NCBI GenBank assembly: GCA_022822215.1
Contig: JAJECD010000224.1
Coordinates: 1 to 33,920 of the forward strand
Length of the DNA stretch: 33,920 nucleotides
Reading direction: 5' to 3'
From: Candidatus Poribacteria bacterium
GTDB taxonomy: Bacteria > Poribacteria > WGA-4E > WGA-3G
The first letter of the stretch is position 1, and each line of letters begins with the position of its first letter. Both the position numbers and the translations under genes were made by a program. The notes under the pieces were generated by a model, which made no database searches, was not told the DNA's origin, and saw only the letters and a list, made by a program, of their open reading frames with translations. Shown here one piece after another: positions 1 through 7,929 of the stretch.

Positions 1-1703
1 TAGACGTAACCGCGACTCCCAAGCATAGCGATGGTGCAATTTTTGTGCAGACGGTCTCGGACTATCCGCTCGTAGAAGCGATTTCGCAAAATGTCGTCAA
101 ACACCCAGTCCTGCCCAATGCTGAAAGCAGAGCGAAACTTGTTGAACGCCAGAGCATAAAGTACACCGAGAAATACGCAGACTACCTCGACCTCGGTATC
201 ATTGAATGGCAAAAAGCAGCCGAAGAACACGAAAAAATGGGAAAGAAAGCCATCTTGTTTGTGATGACCGACAATACCCAGAACTGTGATGAGGTTGCAG
301 CGTATCTCGAAAGCCACTATCCTGCGCTCAAAGATGCAGTGTTAACAATTCACACCAATAAAAGCGGCGAAATCTCTGAAGCGAAATCCAGTAAAAAGCA
401 AGCAGAACTTAAGAAACTCCGTGAACAAGCGAATAAGATTGATTCACTGGAGAGTCCATACAAAGCGATTGTCTCGGTGTTGATGCTCAAAGAAGGGTGG
501 GATGTCAAAAATGTAACGACTATCGTCGGACTTCGTGCCTATTCCGCTAAAGCCAATATCCTACCCGAGCAGACCTTGGGACGCGGGCTACGTCTGATGT
601 ACGCTGGTACGGAGGAGGAAACCGTCAGTGTTATCGGCACCGATGCCTTCATGGAATTCGTCGAATCCATTAAATCAGAAGGCGTTGAATTAGAACGGCG
701 ACCCATGGGTGAAGGCACAAAACCGAAAGCACCTATCGTCATTGAGGTAGACAAAACAAATATCAACAAAGATATTGACGCACTCGATATTGAAATTCCG
801 ATACTCACGCGCCGCATCTACCGCGAGTACAAGAATCTGGCGAATTTAGACCCTACACATCTCAATTTTACGCCCGTTTCGTATCAGACATTTGGCGAAA
901 CAGAACTACGGGAAATTGTGTTTAAGGACATGACAACAGGCGAGGTTACACACACTACGGTGATGGATAGTAACGGAATCGCCGATTACCGCAGCGTGAT
1001 CGGCTATTTTGCAGAGACGCTTCGCAAGGACTTACGGCTCGTCAGCGGTTACGATGTCTTGTACGGAAAGGTTAAAGACTTTGTGCGGGATCAACTCTTC
1101 GGCGAGACGATAGCGTTGGCAGATCCCAACACCTTGCGAAATCTGGCAGAACTCCCTGCCACAAAAACCGTCATGGAAACCTTCAAGTATGCTATTAACG
1201 ACCTCACGATACAAGACAGAGGCGAGGCACAACTGAACGAGACAACACGTGCCCAAGACGCACGTCCCTTTATGGTGAAAGAGCAGGAATACCTAATTCC
1301 CCAAAAATCTGTATTTAACAGAATCACCGGTGACAGCCATTTTGAATTGGAATTCGCCGCATTTCTTGAAAGTTGTCCCGATGTCGCCTCCCACGCCAAA
1401 AACTACGCTGGAATGAATTTCAAACTTGATTATATCAATGCCGACGGCGACATCAGCAACTACTACCCGGATTTCCTCGTCAAGCTGACCGATGGACGCG
1501 TAATTGTTGCCGAAACTAAGGGGAGAGAAGATTTAGATGTACCCCGTAAGATGCAACGCTTATCGCAATGGTGTGAGGATGTCAATAGAGTTTCGCCAGA
1601 TGTTGATTATGATTTTGTCTATGTGGATCAAGAAAATTTTGACACGTATAGACCGCAAACATTTCAGCAACTGCTTGATGGCTTTATGGAATATAAGACC
1701 TGA
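1..1703 (+). CDS. res: Type III restriction endonuclease Res subunit (helicase-nuclease), 5' partial
   Basis: ATP-dependent helicase/endonuclease subunit of a Type III-like restriction system. The reading frame is open to the left edge (first full codon at base 3), so about 566 C-terminal residues are visible and the Walker A/B part lies outside. A GTG at 45 is internal, not the start. The sequence begins in a motif III-like DVTATPK, then has the second RecA domain with motif V GWDVKNV and motif VI QTLGRGLR (about nt 500-590). Near nt 1465-1520 YYPDFLV followed by IVAETKG forms a PD-(D/E)XK nuclease core (D...ETK). It probably pairs with the Mod methyltransferase at 3939, although in classical Type III loci mod comes first and the two are adjacent. 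Family assignment is strong; activity is inferred. Confidence 0.92.
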   Translation, partial: DVTATPKHSDGAIFVQTVSDYPLVEAISQNVVKHPVLPNAESRAKLVERQSIKYTEKYADYLDLGIIEWQKAAEEHEKMGKKAILFVMTDNTQNCDEVAAYLESHYPALKDAVLTIHTNKSGEISEAKSSKKQAELKKLREQANKIDSLESPYKAIVSVLMLKEGWDVKNVTTIVGLRAYSAKANILPEQTLGRGLRLMYAGTEEETVSVIGTDAFMEFVESIKSEGVELERRPMGEGTKPKAPIVIEVDKTNINKDIDALDIEIPILTRRIYREYKNLANLDPTHLNFTPVSYQTFGETELREIVFKDMTTGEVTHTTVMDSNGIADYRSVIGYFAETLRKDLRLVSGYDVLYGKVKDFVRDQLFGETIALADPNTLRNLAELPATKTVMETFKYAINDLTIQDRGEAQLNETTRAQDARPFMVKEQEYLIPQKSVFNRITGDSHFELEFAAFLESCPDVASHAKNYAGMNFKLDYINADGDISNYYPDFLVKLTDGRVIVAETKGREDLDVPRKMQRLSQWCEDVNRVSPDVDYDFVYVDQENFDTYRPQTFQQLLDGFMEYKT

Positions 1704-1720
1704 GACCTGCTTGTGGAAGG

Positions 1721-1745
1721 GTAGAAGCGATCTCCGAATCGCGAC
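1721..1745. repeat. Short imperfect palindrome (dispersed-repeat type A)
   Basis: GTAGAAGCG followed by a stem GCGAT / ATCGC (1727-1731 and 1738-1742) around a 6-base loop. It starts with GTAG like the hairpin at 1777 and the one at 28726. The three look like diverged members of one dispersed palindromic family. No coding content seen. Confidence 0.5.
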
Positions 1746-1776
1746 TAAAAACCTCCGAGCATTTATTTCTACACCG

Positions 1777-1802
1777 GTAGGCGAGGTTTCCTAACCTCGC
1801 CG
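1777..1802. repeat. Perfect 9-bp hairpin, dispersed-repeat type A
   Basis: GGCGAGGTT (1780-1788), loop TCCT, AACCTCGCC (1793-1801), preceded by GTAG. A strong 9-bp stem with no following T-run, so a dispersed REP-like element is more likely than a classic terminator. It separates the res gene from the parA promoter and could still reduce read-through or protect mRNA ends. Confidence 0.65.
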
Positions 1803-1830
1803 ATCCTCCCTTAAAAAACCTGAAAACTCC

Positions 1831-1860
1831 TTGACATACCATACCAACTTACGTTAGAAT
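1831..1860 (+). promoter_or_regulatory. Sigma70-like promoter for the parA-like gene
   Basis: TTGACA at 1831-1836, 18-base spacer, TAGAAT at 1855-1860. The -35 is a perfect match to the bacterial consensus and the -10 matches at five of six positions. The start codon at 1909 is 48 bases downstream, with a purine-rich Shine-Dalgarno AGAGGGGG at 1894-1901. Confidence 0.65.
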
Positions 1861-1908
1861 TTAAAGGGGCTTTCCACAAGTTTCTATTTTTTTAGAGGGG
1901 GTGGCATT

Positions 1909-2937
1909 ATGACTGCTTATGCATTTTGGAACAATAAAGGCGGTGTTGGCAAGAGTTTCTTAAGCTTTGTTGCAGCGACTGAGTATGCACATGCCTATCC
2001 AGACACCGATGTCTATGTGATAGACCTTTGCCCGCAGGCGAATGTCTCTGAGATGTTGCTCATTAATCCCGATGTGATTCATAAACTGATAGGGCAAACA
2101 CCCCGTGCAACTGTTGCAGGTTACCTTGAAGCACGGCTAAATTCCCCATTCCGTTCTCTCAAGGATGTGTCTCCCTATATATGTCGTCCGCGGGACTTCA
2201 ACGCCAAACTTCCAGTGAATTTACTTTTGGTGTGTGGCGATAATTTGCTGGAAATTCTATCCGAAGCAATTCGTCAAACATCTCAGTTCACGCTTCCAGA
2301 AGATGCATGGAAACAAGTCCTCAGTTGGATCAAAGATTTAACGATTGCGTTGCGTCAGCGGAGTGTCACCAGAGATACGCTCTTTATCCTTGATTGTAAT
2401 CCCAGTTTTGCTATCTACACCCAATTGGGACTCGTTGCAGCAGAAAATGTCATTGTGCCTTTTACACCCGATGACGGTTCGCGTCGAGCTGTGGAGAATG
2501 TTATCGCGCTACTTTATGGCAACGGTATGGGCAACCCAAATATAGAAACTTATGCCCAAATCAACTTTGCCAAAAGCGCGAAAGAGGAAGGTCTCGCGAT
2601 TCCAAAACTCCACACTTTTATTGGTAACCGCATAACACTTCATAAAGGCAGAGCAAGCAAAGATTTCGAGGTTGTGAGTGCCGCTATCAAGAAAACGCTG
2701 GATGCACTTCACAAAAAACATCGTCAAATTTACGCAACCCCGAAAGAGCTCCCAAGTGAAAGGTTTATAGAAATACCGGATTATTCCAGAGCCTGCACGA
2801 TGATGACAACAACCGGGACTCCCTTATATAACCTTCAACCCGGACTGAATAAGTTCCGAGGCAAGCAAGTCCAACTCGATCGCGAAGCATTGGAACGGTA
2901 TCAGGGTGCACTCGCCCATTTTGTGGCGTATCTTTAG
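1909..2937 (+). CDS. ParA/Soj-family P-loop ATPase
   Basis: A 342-residue deviant-Walker ATPase of the ParA/MinD group. The N-terminus carries KGGVGKS (K10-S16), including the signature lysine K10 and the P-loop lysine K15. VYVIDLCPQANVS around residues 35-47 matches the switch I/Walker A' region, and LFILDCNPS near residue 160 the Walker B strand. Family members position plasmids, chromosomes or protein clusters by ATP-dependent dimerisation on DNA or membrane. No ParB, parS-like repeat array or replication gene is seen nearby, so a plasmid partition role is doubtful. It sits between res and mod, has its own promoter and leads into a membrane-protein gene 103 bases on, so a role inside the defence-like cluster is plausible. 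The start is supported by a strong Shine-Dalgarno sequence. Confidence 0.9.
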   Translation: MTAYAFWNNKGGVGKSFLSFVAATEYAHAYPDTDVYVIDLCPQANVSEMLLINPDVIHKLIGQTPRATVAGYLEARLNSPFRSLKDVSPYICRPRDFNAKLPVNLLLVCGDNLLEILSEAIRQTSQFTLPEDAWKQVLSWIKDLTIALRQRSVTRDTLFILDCNPSFAIYTQLGLVAAENVIVPFTPDDGSRRAVENVIALLYGNGMGNPNIETYAQINFAKSAKEEGLAIPKLHTFIGNRITLHKGRASKDFEVVSAAIKKTLDALHKKHRQIYATPKELPSERFIEIPDYSRACTMMTTTGTPLYNLQPGLNKFRGKQVQLDREALERYQGALAHFVAYL

Positions 2938-2974
2938 AGGTTTTTTGTGGCATCACCCGCAGCATCAAAGCATA

Positions 2975-2987
2975 GCCCCAGCGGGGC
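2975..2987. repeat. Small GC-rich hairpin between parA and the membrane gene
   Basis: GCCCC AGC GGGGC, a 5-bp perfect stem with a 3-base loop, followed by GAAATG. No T-run follows. It may be another short dispersed palindrome or a weak pause site. Confidence 0.4.
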
Positions 2988-3040
2988 GAAATGTGTATCC
3001 TTAAAAAATTGTCTAAACTTTAGTGATGTCCTGATAAACT

Positions 3041-3508
3041 ATGAAACATCTTGAACGTATCGGTCCCGCGCTGCTACTTTTTTTCTCAATAGTTGTATCT
3101 GTTATTTTCGCATATACAGCGACACAGCGCACTTTGACCGGCTTAGAGAGTATGATTTGGCAAATTTTTGCCTTCGGTGCCGGACTTGCGGGTTCGTTTA
3201 TTTTCGGCCGTCAGTCGGCCCGTGAAGCAGCAACAGAAGTCATCAAGCCGTATGCTCGATCTGCGTTCCGACGACTTATCTTTCTTTATTTAACTCTTCG
3301 GAGGGCAGCAATAGCAGTAGAATTAGCACAACATTCAGAATCTCAAGAAAACTACCAAGTAATACTTGCACGGCTTGAAGAAATTATCGCTGCACAGCTA
3401 ATGACAGCAGATGATGCATTAGAGGATTGGAACGACATTGTTCCTGAAGATGTAGAAGAGTTAAAACAAAAACTCCAATCTGAAGATACAATGGAGGATA
3501 GAAAATGA
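3041..3508 (+). CDS. Small two-helix membrane protein with cytoplasmic helical tail
   Basis: 155 residues of unrecognised family. Two hydrophobic segments (about residues 9-27 and 38-58; LLLFFSIVVSVIF and IFAFGAGLAGSFIFG) suggest a hairpin membrane anchor, followed by about 95 polar, helix-forming residues rich in Glu and Ala that end in a very acidic tail. The stop overlaps the next start (ATGA at 3505), so it is translationally coupled to the FlgT-C-like gene. Small anchored proteins in defence operons often act as membrane effectors or anchors; that role is an inference from context. The ATG at 3041 has no clear Shine-Dalgarno sequence, so the exact start is less certain. Confidence 0.72.
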   Translation: MKHLERIGPALLLFFSIVVSVIFAYTATQRTLTGLESMIWQIFAFGAGLAGSFIFGRQSAREAATEVIKPYARSAFRRLIFLYLTLRRAAIAVELAQHSESQENYQVILARLEEIIAAQLMTADDALEDWNDIVPEDVEELKQKLQSEDTMEDRK

Positions 3509-3909
3509 ATGAACCGATTCGTGGAAAAGTTGCCCAAGTGCTTAACGAACGAGAAATCGCAATAAATGTCGGAACTGAGCATGGCGTATATGTCGGCATG
3601 TACTTTGATGTGATAGATACTCAAGATGAAAAAATAAAGGATCCCGATACAGGCCAAGTGTTAGGATCTATTGAACGCGCGAAGGTCAAAGTACAGGTTA
3701 CACATGTTCAAGAGAAATTATCTGTAGCAACAACATACCAAGTCCAGAGAATGAATATTGGAGGAGATTTATTCACGAACTTTCTTATGCCACCTAAGTG
3801 GGTAGAAAAGTACGAAACATTGAGAATAAAAGATAAAGGCTGGTCTCCGCTTCGTGAGATAGACAGTTATGTAAAAGTTGGAGATCCCATTGTTCAAGCT
3901 GATTGGTAA
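3505..3909 (+). CDS. Small beta-rich protein with FlgT C-terminal-like domain
   Basis: 134 residues. The stretches GKVAQVLNEREIAINVG, GVYVGMYFDVID and KDPDTGQVLGSIE, then a strand with KVKVQVTHVQEKLSVA, follow the pattern of the FlgT C-terminal domain, a small barrel found at the end of flagellar assembly protein T and in free-standing bacterial proteins. No signal peptide or membrane helix is seen, so it is probably cytoplasmic, docked to the preceding anchored protein. No flagellar genes are present, so a motility role is unlikely. It overlaps the upstream gene by 4 bases and lies 29 bases before the mod start. The domain assignment is by pattern only. Confidence 0.68.
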   Translation: MNEPIRGKVAQVLNEREIAINVGTEHGVYVGMYFDVIDTQDEKIKDPDTGQVLGSIERAKVKVQVTHVQEKLSVATTYQVQRMNIGGDLFTNFLMPPKWVEKYETLRIKDKGWSPLREIDSYVKVGDPIVQADW

Positions 3910-3938
3910 ACAATTTGGAAATTGAAAGAAATAACACT

Positions 3939-6212
3939 ATGCCAAGACTCACAGACCAAGAACAACAAGAAATCATCCGATTTATCGAGGCAGACAAACC
4001 GCTGCCCGACAAATACCGCTTCCTGCTATTTGAAGACAAACGCGAGGTCGAACTCGTCTGGAACGGCAAAACCAACGAAGTCTGCAATAGCGTCCTCCCC
4101 TTTCAGACAATTGAGCAGGTGGACGAACCCCGGACCGAAAAAACCTCCGAAGACGACCTGCAACTTACGATGTTTGACGAACGCGGACGACAACTTAAGG
4201 GCTGGACAAACAAACTGATATGGGGCGATAACAAACTCGTTCTGTCATCCCTCAAGAACGGTCCACTGCGCGAGGAAATTGAATCACAAGGTGGACTTAA
4301 GCTCATCTATATCGATCCGCCTTTTGATGTAGGCGCGGATTTTTCCATGGATATCGAAATCGGTGATGAGACCTTTACCAAAGATCCCAATATCCTTGAG
4401 GAGATAGCCTATCGCGACACCTGGGGCAATGGAGCAGATTCGTTCATCGCTATGATCTATGAGCGGCTCAGTTTAATGCATGATCTACTCGCAAAAGACG
4501 GAAGTATTTATGTCCATTGTGATTGGCGGGTAAGTGGCTATATGAGATTGGTGTTGAATGAACTGTTTGGCAGAGATTTTTTTGTAAATGAAGTAATATG
4601 GCAAAAGATTAGATCATCAAAGGGACAAGCTAACGGATTTGGCAATGTCCACGATACAATCTACTTTTTTTCTAAAGGTTCCAACTATCTACATAATAAA
4701 CAATATACCTTACACGATCCAAAGCGGTTGGAGACCCACTACAATTTGATAGACGAAAAAACAGGTAAAAGATACCAACTTGCGGATTTCACGCAGAAGG
4801 GATCGGGTGAACCGAGACAGTTCGGTGATAAGGGACTTATGGCTCCTCCTCCTGGCAAACATTGGATTTGGTCACAAGAAAGAATTACTGAAGGGTTAGA
4901 GAAAAATTTAATAGTTTTCACGCAATCAGGGAAGCCGAGAGTAAAGAGATTCTTAGATGAATCCAAAGGGCAGCCTGTAGAGGATATATGGACTGATATT
5001 TATCCTATTAATTCACAAGCTAATGAAAGTATAGGTTACCCTACCCAAAAACCGGAAGATCTCCTTGAACGCATTATCAAAGCGTCTTCCAACGAAGACG
5101 ACCTTGTCGCTGACTTTTTCTGCGGCTCCGGCACGACTGCCGCCGTGGCTGAAAAACTCGGACGTAAATGGATTGCCACAGACCTCGGCAAATTCGCTAT
5201 CCATACGACCCGCAAACGAATGATCGGAGTCCAACGTCAACTAAAAGCAGACGGTAAAGACTACCGCGCCTTTGAAATCCTCAATCTCGGCAAGTACGAA
5301 CGTCAACACTACATTGGTGTCAATCCTAATCTACGCGAAGTTGAACAACAGAAACAATTGGTAGAGAAGGAAAAGGCATTCATTAACCTCATCTTGTGTG
5401 CCTACGCTGCAGAAAAGATCGAAGGATTCACCAGTTTTCAAGGTAAAAAAGCCGGGAGGCTTATCGCAATCGGTCCCGTCAATCTACCGGTAACGCGACA
5501 ATTTGTGGAAGAAATTATTTTTGAATGCCGCAAGCATCAGATTACGCGTGTAGACGTTCTCGGCTTTGAATTTGAGATGGGGCTGTTTCCCAACGTATTA
5601 GATGAGGCGAAAAGTGGAGGCATTGACCTTGCTCCCAAATACATCCCCGCTGACGTATTCGATAATCGCGCAGTCGAACAAGGTCAAGTTGTATTCCACG
5701 ATATGGCTTTTATTGAAGTCAAATCACATATCACGGCAGGCGAAAAAGACAAATCGGCAACGGTGTCAGTAGAATTGACCGACTTTTCCGTCTTTTACTC
5801 ACAGGACTCCATCTCCCACACCGAGCAGACGCTCAAGAACAGACGCAGTCGGATTGTGGTAGAGCAAGGGCAGGTCGTAAAAGTAAGCAAAGATGCAGAT
5901 GAGATTGTTAGTCGTGAAGTGCTAACGAAACACTGGACAGATTGGATCGACTACTGGTCTGTTGACTTTGACTTTGAGAGCAAACGCGAAATTATTCGCG
6001 TGCAAGACCCTGACACGGGTGAATGGTCAGAGCAGTGGACAGGTGATTATGTCTTTGAAAACGAGTGGCAGAGCTTCCGTACGAAGAAGGATCGCTCGTT
6101 AGAATTGACCAGCGTCGCCCATGAATGCCCTTCCGGTCGCCGCAAACTTGCTGTCAAGGTTGTAGACATCTTTGGGAATGATACGATGACGATTGTGGAG
6201 GTGGCGATTTGA
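3939..6212 (+). CDS. mod: Type III-like site-specific DNA (adenine-N6) methyltransferase Mod
   Basis: Beta-class DNA methyltransferase of 757 residues. The catalytic motif IV DPPF is at residues 126-129 and the SAM-binding motif I DFFCGSGTT at about 392-400, the order (IV, recognition domain, I) expected for Type III Mod proteins. The N-terminus (LTDQEQQEIIRFIEADKPLP, then FLLFEDKREVELVWNGKT) supports ATG 3939 over the in-frame TTG at 3903. The target-recognition part (about nt 4560-5040) is visibly AT-rich compared with the flanks. It likely methylates adenine and supplies specificity to the Res subunit upstream. A C-terminal extension of roughly 250 residues follows the methylase core. The stop overlaps the next start (TTGA). 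Confidence 0.93.
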   Translation: MPRLTDQEQQEIIRFIEADKPLPDKYRFLLFEDKREVELVWNGKTNEVCNSVLPFQTIEQVDEPRTEKTSEDDLQLTMFDERGRQLKGWTNKLIWGDNKLVLSSLKNGPLREEIESQGGLKLIYIDPPFDVGADFSMDIEIGDETFTKDPNILEEIAYRDTWGNGADSFIAMIYERLSLMHDLLAKDGSIYVHCDWRVSGYMRLVLNELFGRDFFVNEVIWQKIRSSKGQANGFGNVHDTIYFFSKGSNYLHNKQYTLHDPKRLETHYNLIDEKTGKRYQLADFTQKGSGEPRQFGDKGLMAPPPGKHWIWSQERITEGLEKNLIVFTQSGKPRVKRFLDESKGQPVEDIWTDIYPINSQANESIGYPTQKPEDLLERIIKASSNEDDLVADFFCGSGTTAAVAEKLGRKWIATDLGKFAIHTTRKRMIGVQRQLKADGKDYRAFEILNLGKYERQHYIGVNPNLREVEQQKQLVEKEKAFINLILCAYAAEKIEGFTSFQGKKAGRLIAIGPVNLPVTRQFVEEIIFECRKHQITRVDVLGFEFEMGLFPNVLDEAKSGGIDLAPKYIPADVFDNRAVEQGQVVFHDMAFIEVKSHITAGEKDKSATVSVELTDFSVFYSQDSISHTEQTLKNRRSRIVVEQGQVVKVSKDADEIVSREVLTKHWTDWIDYWSVDFDFESKREIIRVQDPDTGEWSEQWTGDYVFENEWQSFRTKKDRSLELTSVAHECPSGRRKLAVKVVDIFGNDTMTIVEVAI

Positions 6213-7750
6213 GAATAAGGTCCATACACTTGAAAGGTTTTAAGCGATTTGTGGACTTAACTATTAAAGGCATTCCCGATACCGCGAGACTCGTCATTTT
6301 GGTTGGTCCAAGTGGTAGCGGAAAATCATCTTTATTTGAAGCTATTAATGCTTGGGGCAAAGATCACAATGATAGCCGATATGATCCTGAATACTACAAG
6401 AGAGATGCACAACCGATGAATTCTAGGTCTCAGGAACACTTTAGCAATCTTGGCGTAACTATCATTGCTGATGACTCTCCCTCAAATCTGGGAGAAGCTT
6501 GTTATATCCGCTCAGCGTATCGGCATACCCCACAATTTAGCATTTCTAACATGGTAAAAATCGATGAAAGCGAGTATTGGCGATACTACGGAGAACGGAA
6601 TTTTTCCATGCCAGATAGTGAAGTAGAAAGAAATTATCAAAGAGTATACTGGCAAATAATGAAGGAAGTTTTTAACCCAAAAGAACGTACAAACACGGAT
6701 ATTAGGGAACAAGTCATAGGTTTGGTTCGTGATTCATTGCAATCTATTTTTCCTAATTTACGGTTGCATTCCCTTGATGATCCCGAAGGCAAAGGTACTT
6801 TCTATTTTGAGAAAGGAGGGGCTAAAAAGTATAACTATGTCAATTTATCTGGCGGTGAAAAAGCAGCTTTCGATTTATTACTTGATTTTATTGTCAGGAG
6901 AGAATATTATCTAAATGCAGCCATGTGTATTGATGAACCGGAAGGGCATATGGGGTTGAGTGCACAGGGCAAATTGCTTGAGGTGCTGTATACATTAATT
7001 CCTGAGAGGTCCCAACTTTGGCTTGGAACACATTCCATTGGGATTTTACGGGCATCGAAAAAAATTTTAGAAGAGAACCCCGGGACAGTAGTTTTCTTGG
7101 ATTTTTCCGGACACGACTTCGACCAAAAAGTAGAGATAATACCAATTACAAAGCCCGACCGTGAACTTTGGCAAAAACTCCATGAAAGTGTTTTGGAGGA
7201 CCTTTCTGGTTTGTTGGCACCAGAAAAAATAATTGTCTGCGAATCGGATCCAAATAGGGCAGCTTTTGATGCACGTTGCTACAATAAAATTTTCGCCAAA
7301 AATCACCCAGATGCTTTGTTTGTTTCTGCTGGCAGCAAATCGGAATTAAATAAAATCATTCCTGTACTTCAGGATGTCATACAAAAGGCAGAAATCTTCG
7401 TTGTACGAGATCGTGATGGCTTACTTGATGAAAGACGTAACGAGCTCATCCAAGAAGGAATCCGTGTTTTGAACCGCCGCAGCATAGAGGATTATCTTAT
7501 TGATCATGAGGTCCTGGACAAATTTGCTGATGACAAAGGCTTAGATGCCCGCCAATTACAGGAACTAAAAGACATCAACGGAAATAATGCTAAAGCGAGG
7601 GTCGGACAAATATATCAGAAAATTAGTAATGGATACCGTCTAATCGTTGGAGACGATAGAGAGGAATTTCTTTCGGATGTCCTTGCTCCTTTGTTCACCG
7701 AGGAGATGACTGTTTATAGAGAATTGGAGAACGATATTTTTGGGACTTAA
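6209..7750 (+). CDS. AAA/SMC-like ATPase fused to a TOPRIM/DUF4435-like domain (OLD/PARIS-type)
   Basis: 513 residues. An ABC/SMC-type ATPase occupies the first 330 or so: Walker A GPSGSGKS (33-40), signature LSGGEK (213-218), Walker B MCIDEPEG (239-246) and a switch histidine in WLGTHS (H275). The C-terminal part has acidic motifs typical of a TOPRIM fold: IIVCESD (E345), VVRDRDG (D401, D403) and NRRSIEDYL (E427, D428). This layout is known from OLD nucleases and, with DUF4435, from fused AriA/AriB of the PARIS anti-phage system. The start is TTG 6209 with Shine-Dalgarno GGAGG 7 bases upstream, overlapping the mod stop as TTGA. It is more AT-rich than the metabolic genes. The likely role is anti-phage nuclease or tRNA-targeting effector; the precise family needs a profile search. 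Confidence 0.82.
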   Translation: MRIRSIHLKGFKRFVDLTIKGIPDTARLVILVGPSGSGKSSLFEAINAWGKDHNDSRYDPEYYKRDAQPMNSRSQEHFSNLGVTIIADDSPSNLGEACYIRSAYRHTPQFSISNMVKIDESEYWRYYGERNFSMPDSEVERNYQRVYWQIMKEVFNPKERTNTDIREQVIGLVRDSLQSIFPNLRLHSLDDPEGKGTFYFEKGGAKKYNYVNLSGGEKAAFDLLLDFIVRREYYLNAAMCIDEPEGHMGLSAQGKLLEVLYTLIPERSQLWLGTHSIGILRASKKILEENPGTVVFLDFSGHDFDQKVEIIPITKPDRELWQKLHESVLEDLSGLLAPEKIIVCESDPNRAAFDARCYNKIFAKNHPDALFVSAGSKSELNKIIPVLQDVIQKAEIFVVRDRDGLLDERRNELIQEGIRVLNRRSIEDYLIDHEVLDKFADDKGLDARQLQELKDINGNNAKARVGQIYQKISNGYRLIVGDDREEFLSDVLAPLFTEEMTVYRELENDIFGT

Positions 7751-7842
7751 CTTAGAGAAATCGCCATAATATACAACAAATATACACACTTGCAGCTTTG
7801 TTTTCTAACTAAGTTCAGAGGACATTTTCTAAGGAGATAACC

Positions 7843-7929
7843 GTGTCGGAAAGTATTAGAATATCCATGTTTGAAGTCGTGGGTGATGATGTCGATGATG
7901 TAAAGACAATTGTAGAGGTATCCGTATGA
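7843..7929 (+). CDS. 28-residue ORF coupled to the second ATPase, resembling the Mod C-terminus
   Basis: GTG start at 7843 with a strong Shine-Dalgarno AAGGAG 6 bases upstream and a stop overlapping the next start as ATGA. The peptide ends ...VVGDDVDDVKTIVEVSV, which resembles the Mod tail ...VVDIFGNDTMTIVEVAI at 6140-6212. Both lie immediately upstream of an ATPase start with a stop/start overlap. It could be a remnant of a second methyltransferase copy that kept only its 3' end, a free-standing small component, or a leader that sets translation of the ATPase. The similarity is short and was judged by eye. Confidence 0.5.
   Translation: MSESIRISMFEVVGDDVDDVKTIVEVSV

Noticed and set aside
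45-47. GTG at 45 as the start of the Res gene
   Set aside because: The frame is open upstream to base 3 with conserved helicase sequence (DVTATPK), so the gene continues outside the window.
3903-3938. TTG start of Mod overlapping the previous gene
   Set aside because: The added 12 residues (VNNLEIERNNT region) lack family similarity; the conserved Type III Mod N-terminus begins at ATG 3939.
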